This document shows positions 10,000-22,000 of a DNA stretch of 64,000 nt, in pieces; the first letter of the stretch is position 1; each line of letters opens with the position of its first letter. The DNA comes from Adineta vaga (Eukaryota > Rotifera), in the NCBI GenBank assembly GCA_021613535.1, contig CP075494.1:10044001-10108000 (forward strand). Reading direction: 5' to 3'. The position numbers and the translations under genes are program-made. The notes under the pieces were generated by a model, which did no database searches, was not told the origin of the DNA, and saw only the letters and a program-made list of their open reading frames with translations.

Positions 10000-11129
10000 A
10001 GTTATTTTATTTTGAAATAAACAATCGCGAAATCTAAAAGAAATAATCTACAGATGTTTTAGATTAGGTCAAAATATTAGAAAAACTTGATGTCTTCCTA
10101 CTACTAAATTATAGGTTAAGTTCTGAAAAGTTTTAAAAGATGTGTCAATAAATCAATATCATTTTTAAAAACAAAACAATAGAGATACACGTGAGCACTT
10201 GAAGAGAAAATATCAAACGCATCTTTGATATAAGATGACGAAATTCAATCATTAAATGTAAATGGTACATTGAAGATTGATTTGTTTTTCAAGTAAAAGC
10301 CGTTTTTTCTCTTTTCCGTTCTGTCCTCCTCTCTTCTCGTTCTCGACTTGATTAATGATTCACTAGTACTTGTAGAAAACTTTCTCTCGACTTCTCAAAA
10401 ATTGAGAGACGAGATGGCGCTCATAGCCGGATATCATGAACTTTCGATGCATTGTATTCATTGAATTTTGATGTGAATTTATAACAGACGTATTTTCTTT
10501 ACTCAAATATCAATAAATGCAGCAGATTGTGTGTCTATTTAAAATGTAGGATTCATACGAAAGATTGATCTACATAACATATCTATACGAGAATATAGAT
10601 GAACACTTTGAATATTACTAATAAATCTTTTTTTCCATCACATACACATTAAAAAAAGTACATACTGAATAATTAAATGAAAGAAAAACAAAGTCAAACA
10701 ATTGATGTCTTATTTTGATTGTTGTTGTCGAAATAGAATGTAAAAAGAACAAAAATACATATGTGAGCATGTATTTGTGTTGATAAGCAAACATCGGTCG
10801 ATTTGAATTCAAAACAAAATTTTGAAAGAAAAGTTCTTCGAACAATAGTTATTTGTATACACACAGTAACTATGTGTTGAAACATTCTTAGTTGTTTTTA
10901 AACTGTACCATTCAATAATGGAAATATCTTATAGACAGTTTTTATTCTTTGTTAAAAAAATAAAATATGAAATGTTTTTCATATCATTCTAGCTTTTAAA
11001 TGCTATATTTAGAAAAAAAATAATCATATTTTTACAAAAGAGTTCAAATTTTTTAACACAAAGAAATATTAACAATAATTAATGTTTAATTTGTTTACAT
11101 GTATATTGAATATTGCCTGTTGTCTTTTG
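10000..11129. other. intergenic, no gene seen
   Basis: This contains the upstream region of the inositol monophosphatase gene. A hairpin-like segment at about 10390-10420 pairs TCTCG with CGAGA and CTCAA with TTGAG around a 3-base loop, followed by GATGGCGC. The remainder is AT-rich with frames that carry no recognisable protein. Confidence 0.45.
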
Positions 11130-11786
11130 CTAATATTCCATATGATCATTCGCTGATCTATGTACAGACATTTTTCTTGAATCGGATTTTTTCGGATCAA
11201 GATCATCAGCACCACTAACATATTGAGGTACTAATACATCTATTAAGGATTTAAAACGTACTTCACCACAAGCATTCTTTTGTATAATATCATTTTCCAA
11301 TCTTTGTAATTCATATAATAGTTTCCAATCGAGAGGTGTTGCTCGTAAATCCATTGTTTCTACTAATTTTCGATAGAGATTAAGACAATTGATTTTACAA
11401 ATATATGGTTCATCTCGTGCGATACTTATCAAAAGTTCACGTATTTCATGAAAATCAAGCTTTTTCGTCGGAGAAGAAGTATTTGTTATTGTTGATCTTT
11501 GAAGAGTTTTTCTTCGTTGAGCACTCCTAGTTGTTTCTAATGGAACTGATACTTCAAATGGTGCTATGTTTTCTGAATGATAAACATCCGTATGAGATCG
11601 AACAGTGCCAACACTAGTTGTCGGACGTTTTGGAATATACGATGGTTGATTGAGAGTCGACGATCGACGGACACCACCGCTCGTCGTAGGACGTTGTTTA
11701 AGAGATGATGGTTGATTTTTCGTAGAAGTGTGACGAACAACTCGAGCATTTGCTGATTGTGCACGATTTACTACTAAGGTACTCAT
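11130..11786 (-). CDS. unrecognised basic protein with RPTTS repeats
   Basis: This intronless frame encodes about 218 residues starting MSTLVVNRAQ at 11786; a slightly earlier in-frame ATG at 11804 exists. I do not recognise the family. Seen: a basic, Ser/Thr/Pro-rich N-terminal half with two related units, NQPSSLKQRPTTSGGVRRSS and NQPSYIPKRPTTSVGTVRSH (residues about 25-65). The C-terminal half is predicted helical (FHEIRELLISIARDEPYI...LYRKLVETMDL...KLLYELQRLENDII), then FKSLIDVLVPQY and a basic tail. The C-terminal half is faintly reminiscent of a degenerate EF-hand pair, but I cannot assign loops. Length, clean frame and codon use like its neighbours suggest a real gene. Confidence 0.6.
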   Translation of the reverse strand: MSTLVVNRAQSANARVVRHTSTKNQPSSLKQRPTTSGGVRRSSTLNQPSYIPKRPTTSVGTVRSHTDVYHSENIAPFEVSVPLETTRSAQRRKTLQRSTITNTSSPTKKLDFHEIRELLISIARDEPYICKINCLNLYRKLVETMDLRATPLDWKLLYELQRLENDIIQKNACGEVRFKSLIDVLVPQYVSGADDLDPKKSDSRKMSVHRSANDHMEY

Positions 11787-11828
11787 TATTCCGTTAATAA
11801 TCAATGAAATAAAAACGTTTGACGAATT

Positions 11829-11845
11829 TATATATATATATATAT
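11829..11845 (-). promoter_or_regulatory. TA-repeat upstream of 11786 gene, possible TATA-like element
   Basis: A run of alternating T/A begins about 43 bp upstream of the ATG at 11786. Function is inferred only from position and recurrence upstream of other genes in the window. Confidence 0.25.
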
Positions 11846-12353
11846 GTGAATTATTTTCGAGTAGAAGAAAATTTGTCAGCGATGTTATGAAAAAATAATG
11901 TTCTGAAATTTTGTCTGTGAGCTATAAAGAAAAAATCAGAAGCGAAAAAAAAGAAGTGAGTACACATTTCAAGTGAAGTATATCGTTCGTTGTGAAAACA
12001 TGATCTTAAAAGCATAATTAAAGATGTGGAGAAAATATTAAATTGAAGGCGTAGCAGATGAATAGTAGTTTCGTTTTTGTTTTTATCCTACTCAATTAAC
12101 AATAAACACTTTTCTCTCGTCTGTTATTCTTATAATTAGAAGTCAGTGTAAAGCAAATCTGACACTTTTTTACACTTTCTATTGATTCGATGCCCGAATG
12201 AAGCCTTTCATCAATAATCGACATAAACAAATCTTAGTAACGAAGAAGATAGAAATAATAACTGTAAGGTCTTATTATTAGAGATTTTCATCACGAAAAA
12301 GTATTTAGCTTTCTTTTTATGAAAGAAAAAACAGTACTACATAAAACCGATAA
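11846..12353. other. intergenic, no gene seen
   Basis: AT-rich spacer between PEX12 and the unknown basic protein, both on the minus strand. A short inverted repeat (AGTGTAAA / TTTACACT, about 12144-12176) is present. Nothing else is recognisable. Confidence 0.45.
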
Positions 12354-13331
12354 TCAATCAATTTTTATCAAATGTTCATTAGTCACGGATTGATGTGATG
12401 TTGGACATCGATGGTATTGATTAACATAATCGTTAATACATTGATGACAATAGACATAACCAGATCCAAGTATTACTGTTGGTATGTGACATGGCTGTCG
12501 ACATAAAGGACACTGGCGTTTATTTCCTATTTTGTTCGTGATTGGTAATGATAATTTAGTGAGATTCTCAGTTGAGTTTTGTTCGGTGCGATGAGCACCA
12601 TTCCACCAATCGATTAACTGAATAACAAATAATCCATATGTAATAATTTGACTAATTCTTGATATAAATTGACTAGTAGACGAAGGTAATGTTGTCACAT
12701 TAGGTGATGGATCTCTTGCATATGTTAATTTAACATTTGCTAATTGAAGACTTGGACTATAATATCTCGTTAGACCAAATGCATAACCTATTCGATACAG
12801 CCAACATATACCTTCGAGGAATATCTACAATAAAAACCAATTGATTATTCTTTCGAAAATTAGGAGAAATTAATAATTCACTTGAATTTTAGGTAAAAGT
12901 TGAAGAAACAAATAATACGTAGCATGTTGATTTGTATTGTTCACACGCATTTGTTGATGTAAAGAATCCAGTTTTAATTTAATATATGGTAAAAAAACGG
13001 AAAAAATAAGAGAACGTAATCGATGATTTGCTGTACGTTTTAAACCATAAAAATGTTCACCGACAAGAGCAGAATGACAATGAAGATAAAACCATTGAAG
13101 AATACCTTCGATAAGTAAGATAAATTCATCTTTGTATTGATATAAAAGTTTCAATAAATTTGATAGTGGATGAATTCGTCGTAAGAATTTGACAACATGT
13201 GTAAAACAAGGTCGAATGAGATTAGTAAAACGTTCTTGTGCTAATAATTCTGATGTACTTGGTAAGATTGGTAAAAGTGTAGTGGAAGAAGATGTGAAAT
13301 CAAGTGAAAATGGAATAGTTGATGACGACAT
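12354..13331 (-). CDS. PEX12: peroxisome biogenesis factor 12
   Basis: Two exons joined across an intron (donor after KIQ at about 12882, acceptor before IFLEGICW) encode about 300 residues. PEX12 is a RING subunit of the PEX2/PEX10/PEX12 ubiquitin ligase that recycles the import receptor PEX5 at the peroxisomal membrane. Seen: FTNLIRPCFTHVVKFLRRIHP; HSALVGEHFYGLKRTANHR (the conserved E-x-F-Y-G-L-K-R block); hydrophobic membrane stretches; GICWLYRIGYAFGLTRYYSP; and a C-terminal degenerate RING with CPLCRQPC...GYVYCHQCINDYVNQYHRCP. As in other PEX12 proteins the RING lacks part of the zinc-ligand set. It ends with HLIKID, as expected for the family. It is somewhat shorter than the human protein (about 359). 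Confidence 0.92.
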
Positions 13332-14613
13332 GTTTTTTTAATATTATAGATAAAAACAATAATAAACTGAAACTAATCAGTTCTCTATATCAAACAATTA
13401 TCGATAGTTTTCATTCAAACCAAATCAAACAAAAGTGTTTCAATTTCTATTTTCCATCATTTAATATGATTTGTTGTTATGGATTACTCTTTCTATCATC
13501 GACTATGTAGATGGTGTTAGTAAACAATACCATACTCATCACTATAGAATACATACAGTCTCTATATATGATTGCCTATAGTTTTATCATAAAATCTTAT
13601 TCATATATTTTCTTTGTCGCTTAATTTATCAAAAAAGACAGATTATCTAAATCAAAAAGTATATAAAGAGTATTACATAAGAACAAACTTGTCTACACCG
13701 AATCGCATTTTCAAGGATTCTATTGAGAAAACTCTCGTCATTGTTTTCCATGAAATTTACTAGACATAATGAAAATGACTGTTAAATCTTTGTGAAATTT
13801 GGTAATCACAAGAAATTCAACTTGCATACATTTTTTTTGTATTTTACATCATATTCCTTTTCGCAGCGCCGATCAAATGTATGAATGTATCAGTTTTTTC
13901 CTAAGTAAACTTTCCAAACAGTTCTATCATGAAGTGTATAGTGTTCCTTACATATTGTATTATTTATTTTTTTCCTCATATTTATACGATGTAACATAAT
14001 AGGATTTGTATGAAGTTATTGAATAAACTAAATGATTTCGTAGTTTTGAATTTTCTTCTAGAAAATGTGTCGTTTCGAAAGTATTGATGCTACAGGTGAC
14101 AATATCATATCAGCTTATTTCATAAATAGTTAAATTCAATTTATCGTTGCTTAGCGTTAATAAAATTGAAATAAATTTGATTAATATTATACATATACGT
14201 ATGTACCAGTAAAACAATAATCTCTGTATTCGGAAGAAGTAGTAAAAGGTTAAGATTACAATGCACTATGATAGTTCGTTAGAGCAAATCATCATTTTCA
14301 TTCCATTTAGTTATTTCTCCAATGAAGATTACCAAAATAGAGCGATAAGTATTTGGTTACGAATTATTTACTAGAAAAGATGTGTAATCTATTTTATCGA
14401 AGTTGTTCAACTGGATGCTCTTAGGCGACATCTCGTCTTATATAACAGTATAAATATTTCTGAATGCTTTTCTTCGCCAATAATAAGCAGATAATAAAAA
14501 AAGTAATTTGATTGTTCATTTTATCTCACAAATTTCATGATATTCAAATTAATATTTCTAACAACATGAATCTTTAACTGTTTTGTGTATCTTTATAAAA
14601 AAATAACTAAGAT
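13332..14613. other. divergent intergenic region
   Basis: About 1.3 kb between the PEX12 start (-) and the 14614 gene (+), so it should hold the promoters of both. AT-rich with short frames that show no motif. No RNA gene is recognised. Confidence 0.45.
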
Positions 14614-16340
14614 ATGAACATAGTAAGTTTATTGAAGTAGTTTATTCATATTTTACGATGATCATTATTCTATTAGATAAGAAAGATTCAACCGAGAGAT
14701 GTAATCGATGAAGCCAGTCGTTTAAAACAATTTTCATGGGAGCAATGGGATAATGAATTTCTTGTTGTTATTTTTCGGTATGTAGACACCAATTGACAAG
14801 GCGAACCGTAAAATACATACATGTTTTTGTTGCTAGGCCGGGCAAGAATGGTCTTGATCGTTATGTTCTTAAACGTTACGCTGAATGTGTTTTATCAAAT
14901 TCTGAACGATGGAAAAGGTTATCTTTCTATTTCTCACAAATATCATTCTCAATTCGTGCATACGCATTAACAGCAAATGAAATTGAACTACTACGAGAAA
15001 TTTTTAAAGAACATCTAGATGATAAATCAAATATACGTATCTCATCATCGACTGATGTATTGATTGGTTATGAAGATATACTCGATCTAATTTCTCTTGC
15101 TGAACAATCAGCTAATTTTAATCCAAATCCTATTAATTATAATTCTCTGGCGTATAGAAAAGTACCATTCATACCAATTGTTAGATCGAATTATACTTTA
15201 CCTTTAGCGGCCAAAGTTCCCGTCTCTCTTCCATCTACATCTGCTAAATCGGAAGCATCTTCAGTAACATCTTCACCAAGTGTATCAACATCAACATCAA
15301 CATCAACATCAACATCAACATCAACAACAACAACAACATCAACACCATTACTACCACTGTCACAAGTACCCAAGCCTCAAGGCCCTATTATGATAATAAA
15401 TGCTAATCAACTTTCTCAAATTTCTACATTCGCTTGCAAACTTTCAATACCCGCTGACCTTAATATCGAATCGTTTACAAATGCAAGAATCGACGCCACT
15501 GGTTGGGTACAAATCAACAATGTTTATTTACCATTCGTTATAAAAAATCGACAACGACTGATTCCTCATCAAATTCTTATTGCATGTAAAATTCTTGAAG
15601 CTGATGAATTACGTTCAATATTAATACGTGCATCATCAGCCGATATTACCTTACTCAATTCAATGATACGTGAATGTCAAATCAATAATGAAAAAATTCC
15701 TCAAAATGCTTTATTAATCAATGCTCGTCATGTTCTTATCGGTACAAATAAACTTGTATATATGAAAATCTTACCGAAAGATATTCCGACATCGAAAATC
15801 AATCGTCAATATAAAAGTGTTTTAGCTTCGAAAGGTGGTTCATTATCTATTGCGACACGTCTCTTTCCATTTGTTTGTACAAGTCATCATACTTATGTTC
15901 CACTCGATGATCTTTTAAATAGTTATCCAAATTTCTATACACAATTAAAAGCATTAGCTCGTGTACCACGTTCCAATGAATTAGATTATTTACAATTAGT
16001 TCAACTATATCATAATGAAAAACAATTACCATTAGATACATTGATAATTGATGTAGAAGATTTAAAACAAGTTCAGATCACTTCATCAAAAACTATACCA
16101 TTAACTGAGTATCATCAATCAGAAAAAAGTAAACTTGAACAACAAATCAAATATTTGAATACGACTGCAACAACAAACAAACGAAAACAGCCAGATATTC
16201 CAGATGAGAATAATCAAATACAACAGAAACTAAAAACATCAAACTCAATTCTACCATTAAAAATCACTCTACTTCGTCCATCAACATCTGAAAATCAAAA
16301 GCCTTCCACGGATAGTACACATCATGGAAATGTACGTTGA
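14614..16340 (+). CDS. unrecognised 537-residue protein with Ser-Thr microsatellite tract
   Basis: Three exons (14614-14622, 14677-14777, 14837-16340; introns 54 and 59 bp) give one frame beginning MNIIRKIQPRDVIDEASRLK. The first exon is only the nine bases ATGAACATA, and both joins keep frame at canonical splice sites. I do not recognise the family. Seen: an N-terminal helical domain (to about residue 130, SWEQWDNEFLVVIFRPGKNG, LTANEIELLREIFKEHLDD); a low-complexity linker with alternating Ser-Thr (genomic repeat around 15286-15350); a globular C-terminal half with PADLNIESFTNARIDATGWV and LINARHVLIGTNKLVYMKIL; and a basic KRKQP near the end that could be a nuclear signal. No signal peptide or membrane segment. 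It converges on the Atos gene with about 330 bp between stops. Confidence 0.75.
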
Positions 16341-16668
16341 CAATAATAAGCAGAGTACATATTTTTTTTTGTATTCTAAATAATTCATCTTATTCTTCTT
16401 TGTCTTTATTATATTAGTAGTCTTGATATTTTGTCTTTTGTTTCGACTCCACAGGAGTTCAATGCTTATGTATAAAATAAATTTACTGTTTTTAAGACAA
16501 TACTCACAAGATCATCATATTCCTTATCGAGATAGCAACGTGAAGATGGTCATATCTAATTCTTTTTGTTTTGCTATATTATTATATTTGAAAAAAGTTC
16601 AAATTCAAAAAATATATAGATACTAAATGAAGAATAATATGAATACACTTGTAACTGTCATTTTGTCT
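16341..16668. other. convergent 3' spacer
   Basis: The 3' regions of the unknown plus-strand gene and the Atos-like minus-strand gene meet here. A 67-codon open frame at 16423-16626 has no recognisable features and I leave it uncalled. Confidence 0.45.
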
Positions 16669-19028
16669 TTATTTCCTCGGCCAATATCTTGGCGTAGGCA
16701 CATCAGTTAAAGTAACTAATTGCGGTTTCCCGTTGCCTGTTCGTTCATCATAATCAAGTTTATTACGTGCAAATATCAATCGTATATCCGAATGCATATA
16801 AAGTTTACCCGTTTGTGATGTAACAAAACTAGTATGAAAAGAAAGATTTATTCTTGAAATAAACTAAGAAAAATTCAACATACCGAATATGAGCTAAATA
16901 TCGTAAATTTTCTTTTGATGTCGATTTATCTGTTTTATGATGAGTACTATTTTCTGGCATGAGAACAATTCGTTGACGAATAAATGTTCGATGATCAGCT
17001 GGCATATCACTGAAATCATAAACAACTAGAAATAGGTGAATTGCTGTTCCATTTGGATTTAATAATGCTAAAGTTATTGTTCCTTTTGTTGGAGTATGAT
17101 AACCACGTTTTGGTAAAGATTGTAAATTAATAAAACCCTATGCGATAATAATTGATAATTCACGATGAAATTAATTGGAAGTGTTATTCTTACGAGATAA
17201 GGTGAAGCTGCTTGATGTTCGGATGTATTAAACCAAAATGTTGTGACAGGTAACACAGCTTGTTTAGGTAAGAAGAGTCCACTTGCACCTAATTTAATTG
17301 TAAAACCGTCTAGTATACCACAAGGAAGAATTTTTCCATTCAATAAAGATTCCTGTTTTTTTTTATAGAGATAGAATTAGGAAATAATTATCGATGAAAT
17401 TACTTACGATAAAATTAACGCGTAAAGAATTGAATGTTTCTGTTACAGACTTGTCATGTGTTCCATTTACACCGGATCGAGCTGTAGATAGTACTACTTC
17501 ATGTTCATCGTCAGCTTCGAATACACTGTATGATAAAGCACTAGAACAAGAGGATAACAAGTTGATTTATTGTTGAACTCAAAGTATTGAATGACTTATC
17601 GTATACCTTCGAAATAAACGTGGATTTACAGTTCGTTTTGCTAGAGGAGAATCACAATATCCCTGAGTTCTGGATGAAAGTTTCATTAAATTCTGAAAAA
17701 AACGCAAAATTATATAGAGATGGTTTTGTTTTTTATCAAAACATAACATACTGGTTTTGTCACCGGGGATGAAATACTGTTCAGATTAATTCTATTTTGA
17801 TAAAGAACTCGAATAGCTTTTAGTTTCGATCGTTTGAAATCAATATCTTCAGGTTGGGATATTCTTAATTCATTCTAAAAGGAATCAATTGAATCAATTC
17901 TATTCAATACAAGTATACTTACACTTTTTGTATCATTTTCTTGATATTTCATTTGTACTTTAACTTTATCGGTTGGACTCATAATAAAATGTTCTAAAGA
18001 TTTTTTTTGATTCATTGTCGATTGTTCATTAATATGTAGTAATTTATCGATGGCGGGTGTCGAGAGACTATTCTCTGGAAATGTATCAGGTGATAAATCA
18101 CATGGTCGAAAACGATTTTTTTGAGAATTATTGATTGAACATTGACAAAGAGGAGAATTTCGAGAACTATCATCTGTTTCATCGTCATTTACTAATCCTT
18201 TTGGTTGTTGAATAGCAATTGGTAAACTTCTTGGTCGTTGATTCTGTTGTAAGGATAATACATTCAAGGATACAATTGTAGCTTGAGAATCATCATCAGT
18301 ATCACTGGAAACTTGATTATTAATGATACATTTTCGACAGAAAGAAGGTGAATTAATCTTTGAAATAGGTTCGGAAGAAAAAAATGAACTTGATGTTGAA
18401 CTCGAAGATGATGGTGGTGATGAAATAATATCTTGATCAAATGATGATTGCTTTTGTCGATGTAAACTACCGAATTGATCAACTAGATTACAATTAGGAA
18501 TGATAATTGAATTTGAAGAGGATGAAAATAAATGATCAGGTATTGAATTTAATGATGAATCATAACCCGATGATGAAGATGAAAGTATTGGAATTTCAGA
18601 TGCATTCATATGATGAGAATCGCTACTGTTTGAACATAAATCAAATGAAGAACGAGAAGATAATGATGAATCGGAATAGTATGTTGTCAATGGTGAAGCT
18701 TTGACTAGATGATGATCATTATCTAAATAATATAAAAACAAAGAATTTTAAACTATTTCTCAATCAGATTCTCTATACCTGAAGACGACCAAATCGAATC
18801 AATTGATTCATTTGTTTGTTGTGATGCTTGATTCATTGTTGCAATTGTTGTAGTTAAATTTTCTGTTGATGATAGTTTCAGGCGATGATATCGATTTGAT
18901 ATGGTAACTAGATTATTTGTTTGTCTTTTCAACAGATTTTTTCGTTTCGATAAATCAATTTGTATGACATCACGTTCATCAGTTAATGAATGTTCGCTAG
19001 TAGATGCCGACGTTGTTGAATCTAACAT
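16669..19028 (-). CDS. Atos homologue (FAM214/ATOS family transcription regulator)
   Basis: About nine exons with introns near 55 bp join in frame from MLDSTTSASTSEHS (19028) to PTPRYWPRK-stop (16669), about 640 residues. The N-terminal half is disordered and Ser/Asp-rich. The C-terminal half carries the Atos conserved core: FIESLLNGKILPCGILDGFT, KLGASGLFLPKQAVLPVTTF, SPYLGFINLQSLPKRGYHTP, TKGTITLALLNPNGTAIHLF, YDFSDMPADHRTFIRQRI, then the chromosome-segregation-related end LRYLAHIR...TSQTGKLYMHSDIRLIFAR. Atos proteins (ATOSA/ATOSB in vertebrates, Atossa in flies) are nuclear regulators; fly Atossa promotes macrophage tissue invasion. The sequence does not separate the A and B paralogues. Exon joins at KP|NLMKL and KS|NELRI are phase 0 and clean. 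Confidence 0.85.
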
Positions 19029-22000
19029 CTGCTTTTATTAATAGAATAAATTATAGAAAAAACATTGATTTTATAATGTATTGAATCTCTCAATCATCAT
19101 AAACAACATTCTTCCATGTTCTATGATTAATCTAAAAATATCGAAGAAAAAGAACATTTTCGAAAGACTTGAGAACAGTTGCTTTGATTTAATTAACTTA
19201 AAAAGGAAACATTTCATTAAGAGTCTACTCAAAAAAACTGAATAAATTAATTGCATTGAACATTTTCATTTCTAAAATCAAAGGAAAAGTGTTTCCTTCT
19301 TACTTAAAATTTTTTCTATTCACATACCAGTCTAAAAGTCACGTCGAGTCGAAAGTGTCTCATCTGCCTCGATATTTAATCATTACAAACCGTTTTCAAC
19401 CAGACACATTACCATCGCAATTACAAGATCGCAATAAAAATGTACATAATTATATGTGCCTTTCTCTCTCTCTTTCTCTTCCTAATAGTCATTTGTGGTT
19501 TCTATTGAGAAATTGATAGGCCAAATTTTTTTGCGTTATTGCACTAGAACATCGACGTTAGTACGATAATATGTGATAAAAATAATAATAATAATAACAA
19601 CAACAACTGACGTCAATTGATTCACTTTTTACTACCTGTCGAATGTCGGTTATATCAATTAAAGAATATTCAATGACCTATTCTTGTCTTTTGTTGACAA
19701 GATTAATGTTAGAACAAGAACACATTTTGAACGAATGAACATACATACATAAGAGGAAAAAAAAGAAAAGAAAAGAAGAAAGGGTGGAGTAAGTGAATGT
19801 ACGCAAATAAATTTAAGACGTCACCTTACGACGATGAGATGATAAAATAGAAGAAACAGAGGGAGAGAGAGAAAAAACGTATAATAGAGATTTATGTCGA
19901 TGTAACGTGTGGTTGCCGTAACAAATGTATTACTCGTCAACTGACACTCTACTAACAACATCTCATCAGATTTTTCTTTCTCTCTCGCTCTCTTTCTTTC
20001 ATGTATGCAAACATAACGGCAACGAACCTACATTGTTGCAACGATTCTTTTTTCTTTTCAAAACTTTCATGTACATATTTCTCAAATCATCATTGATTTT
20101 CTTTTTACATTTAGAACAACAGATTTATTAGATATATGTTTTTTTTTTCTTTATTTATTTTTATTTGCTTATACGATCGTAATTTGCCCTTGAGAGTAAC
20201 GATGATGACGACGTTTATTTTGGTGGTTATTCATGCTGATAATGGCATATCTGTATTTATAAATATATAAGATACAGAGATGAATATTGTCTATCGACAA
20301 GGCTAACGAAAAAACTTTCACTCGGAATCGAAAGGAGAATTTATTTATAAATCATTCAAGGATTTTTTTTGCCTCACTTGAACTTCATACTATTTCAAAA
20401 TATTTGAAATGAAAAGAATCTGTCAGAAGAAATAACACAAGAAAAATAAATGTACTTAAACTGTCACTTTCATCAGCTATATTCGAAAATGATAGACGAT
20501 ATATGTGTATATACATCTACCTATATTCAAAAAAAAAAGAAAACGTACAAATAATGTGTTCTAGATGGGCGAAGAAGAAAAAAAATATCATGACTAGATG
20601 TTTTTTCATTAAATCAAACTTATTTACCGTGTTTATTAATTATATCTGAAGAAAAAAAAACATGCAGACGTTGTTCCTTGTAACTTTAGTAATATTGCCT
20701 AACCAGAGTTGATGCTTTCTTTTTCTTTTCTACTATATAGATGATTACCATAAGAGCAAGCCTAGTTCTTTTCCTTCTTATAGTTGATGATTGATGAAGA
20801 ACTAGTAATTCATCTATGTTTTAGAAAACTGAGTGGCAACAAAGAAAATAGACGTTGTCTCTTACGTGAATGTTGTTTTGTGCAGTTAGATTTGAAATAC
20901 GTAAAAAAAAACACCTGCGTTGTTTTTATTTATATCTGAAGAAAGAGAGTATGAGTGCAGCACGTGTTCTCTGCGTGCGTTAAAAGACAAAGATGTATTT
21001 TGTGAGTATGAGTGACAAAAAATGCAAGAGAAATAAATATTCATTTAATAACAACAAAAACCAATTCAAGGTCATTGATAAAGCAAAAAGCTTATTGAAA
21101 AAAAAACCGACTGTTTATCAAAAATGCGGAGGAATTACCGTTTCTCTTAAACATAACTTAGTTACGTATATTACTTAACAAGAGAATAAAAAATTCTATC
21201 AATAATTGCGTGAGATGTCGTAAATCTTTTGAGAATAACATCGAAAAGAAATGTTCGGTTAACAAATAATATTCATTGATTATTAAAGAGATTTTCATAT
21301 ATACGATATTTATAGATCGAATCTTTTTGGATGGATAATATTTGTTATCTCGGATGATATTGCAGTTGTTGAGAAAAAGAAAAGATAATTTCTGTTTTAT
21401 GAGTTTTTTTTATCTCAACTTTGGATCAAAATAATTGAATACACGTACCTTTGTAATTCATGGGATTTCTGTTCGTATAATTATCTATAAAACATAAAAA
21501 CATACGAAATATAATTATTGAGTAGAAGAAATGACTTATATGATCTCATGTTAGAAGATAAGCATATATATATATATATATTCGATCAACCATAAGGGAG
21601 CTAAGTGGAAACAACAGAAATAGGGATGGCATTTGAACGGATGATAATGTTAATTATGTAATAGAATGATTGATTGTCTGAAGATAACTAGAAAGGAACT
21701 ACTTACGAGTTTATTTATCATTCTAAAATGTCCTCAATTTATTGATTATTTTATTTGCAGAATACAAAACTAGAGCGACAAACATCAATATGTTGATTTG
21801 CGTTCTTTTTTTTCCATTAATAGAATTTCATTTACAAGAATCAAAAAATATCAACGAGGGGGAGCAAGAAAATTTATGGGTCGAACAAATATGCCTGAGC
21901 AAAACATTTGATTATAGTTGTCAATCAATCAGCTGATAAACTTGTCAAAATTATATGGTTGGGCAAAATGAAATTACGTCGTAAATCTATCGACAAGTAG

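Noticed and set aside
10618-10885. Two overlapping Phe-rich minus-strand frames
   Set aside because: No motif and overlapping each other in different phases; composition artefact.
15191-15373. Antisense frame rich in Val-Asp
   Set aside because: Mirror of the Ser-Thr microsatellite in the real plus-strand gene.
19537-19544. TATTGCAC, the miR-92 family seed
   Set aside because: No complementary 5' arm upstream and the rest of the sequence does not match; an 8-mer is expected by chance in a window this size.
20993-21178. Short ATG frame in the gene-poor region
   Set aside because: Lys/Asn-rich composition like random AT-rich DNA, no domain, no splice context.
21742-21936. Short frame with a hydrophobic start
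   Set aside because: Could pass as a small secreted peptide, but it lacks any conserved cysteine pattern or a clear promoter.
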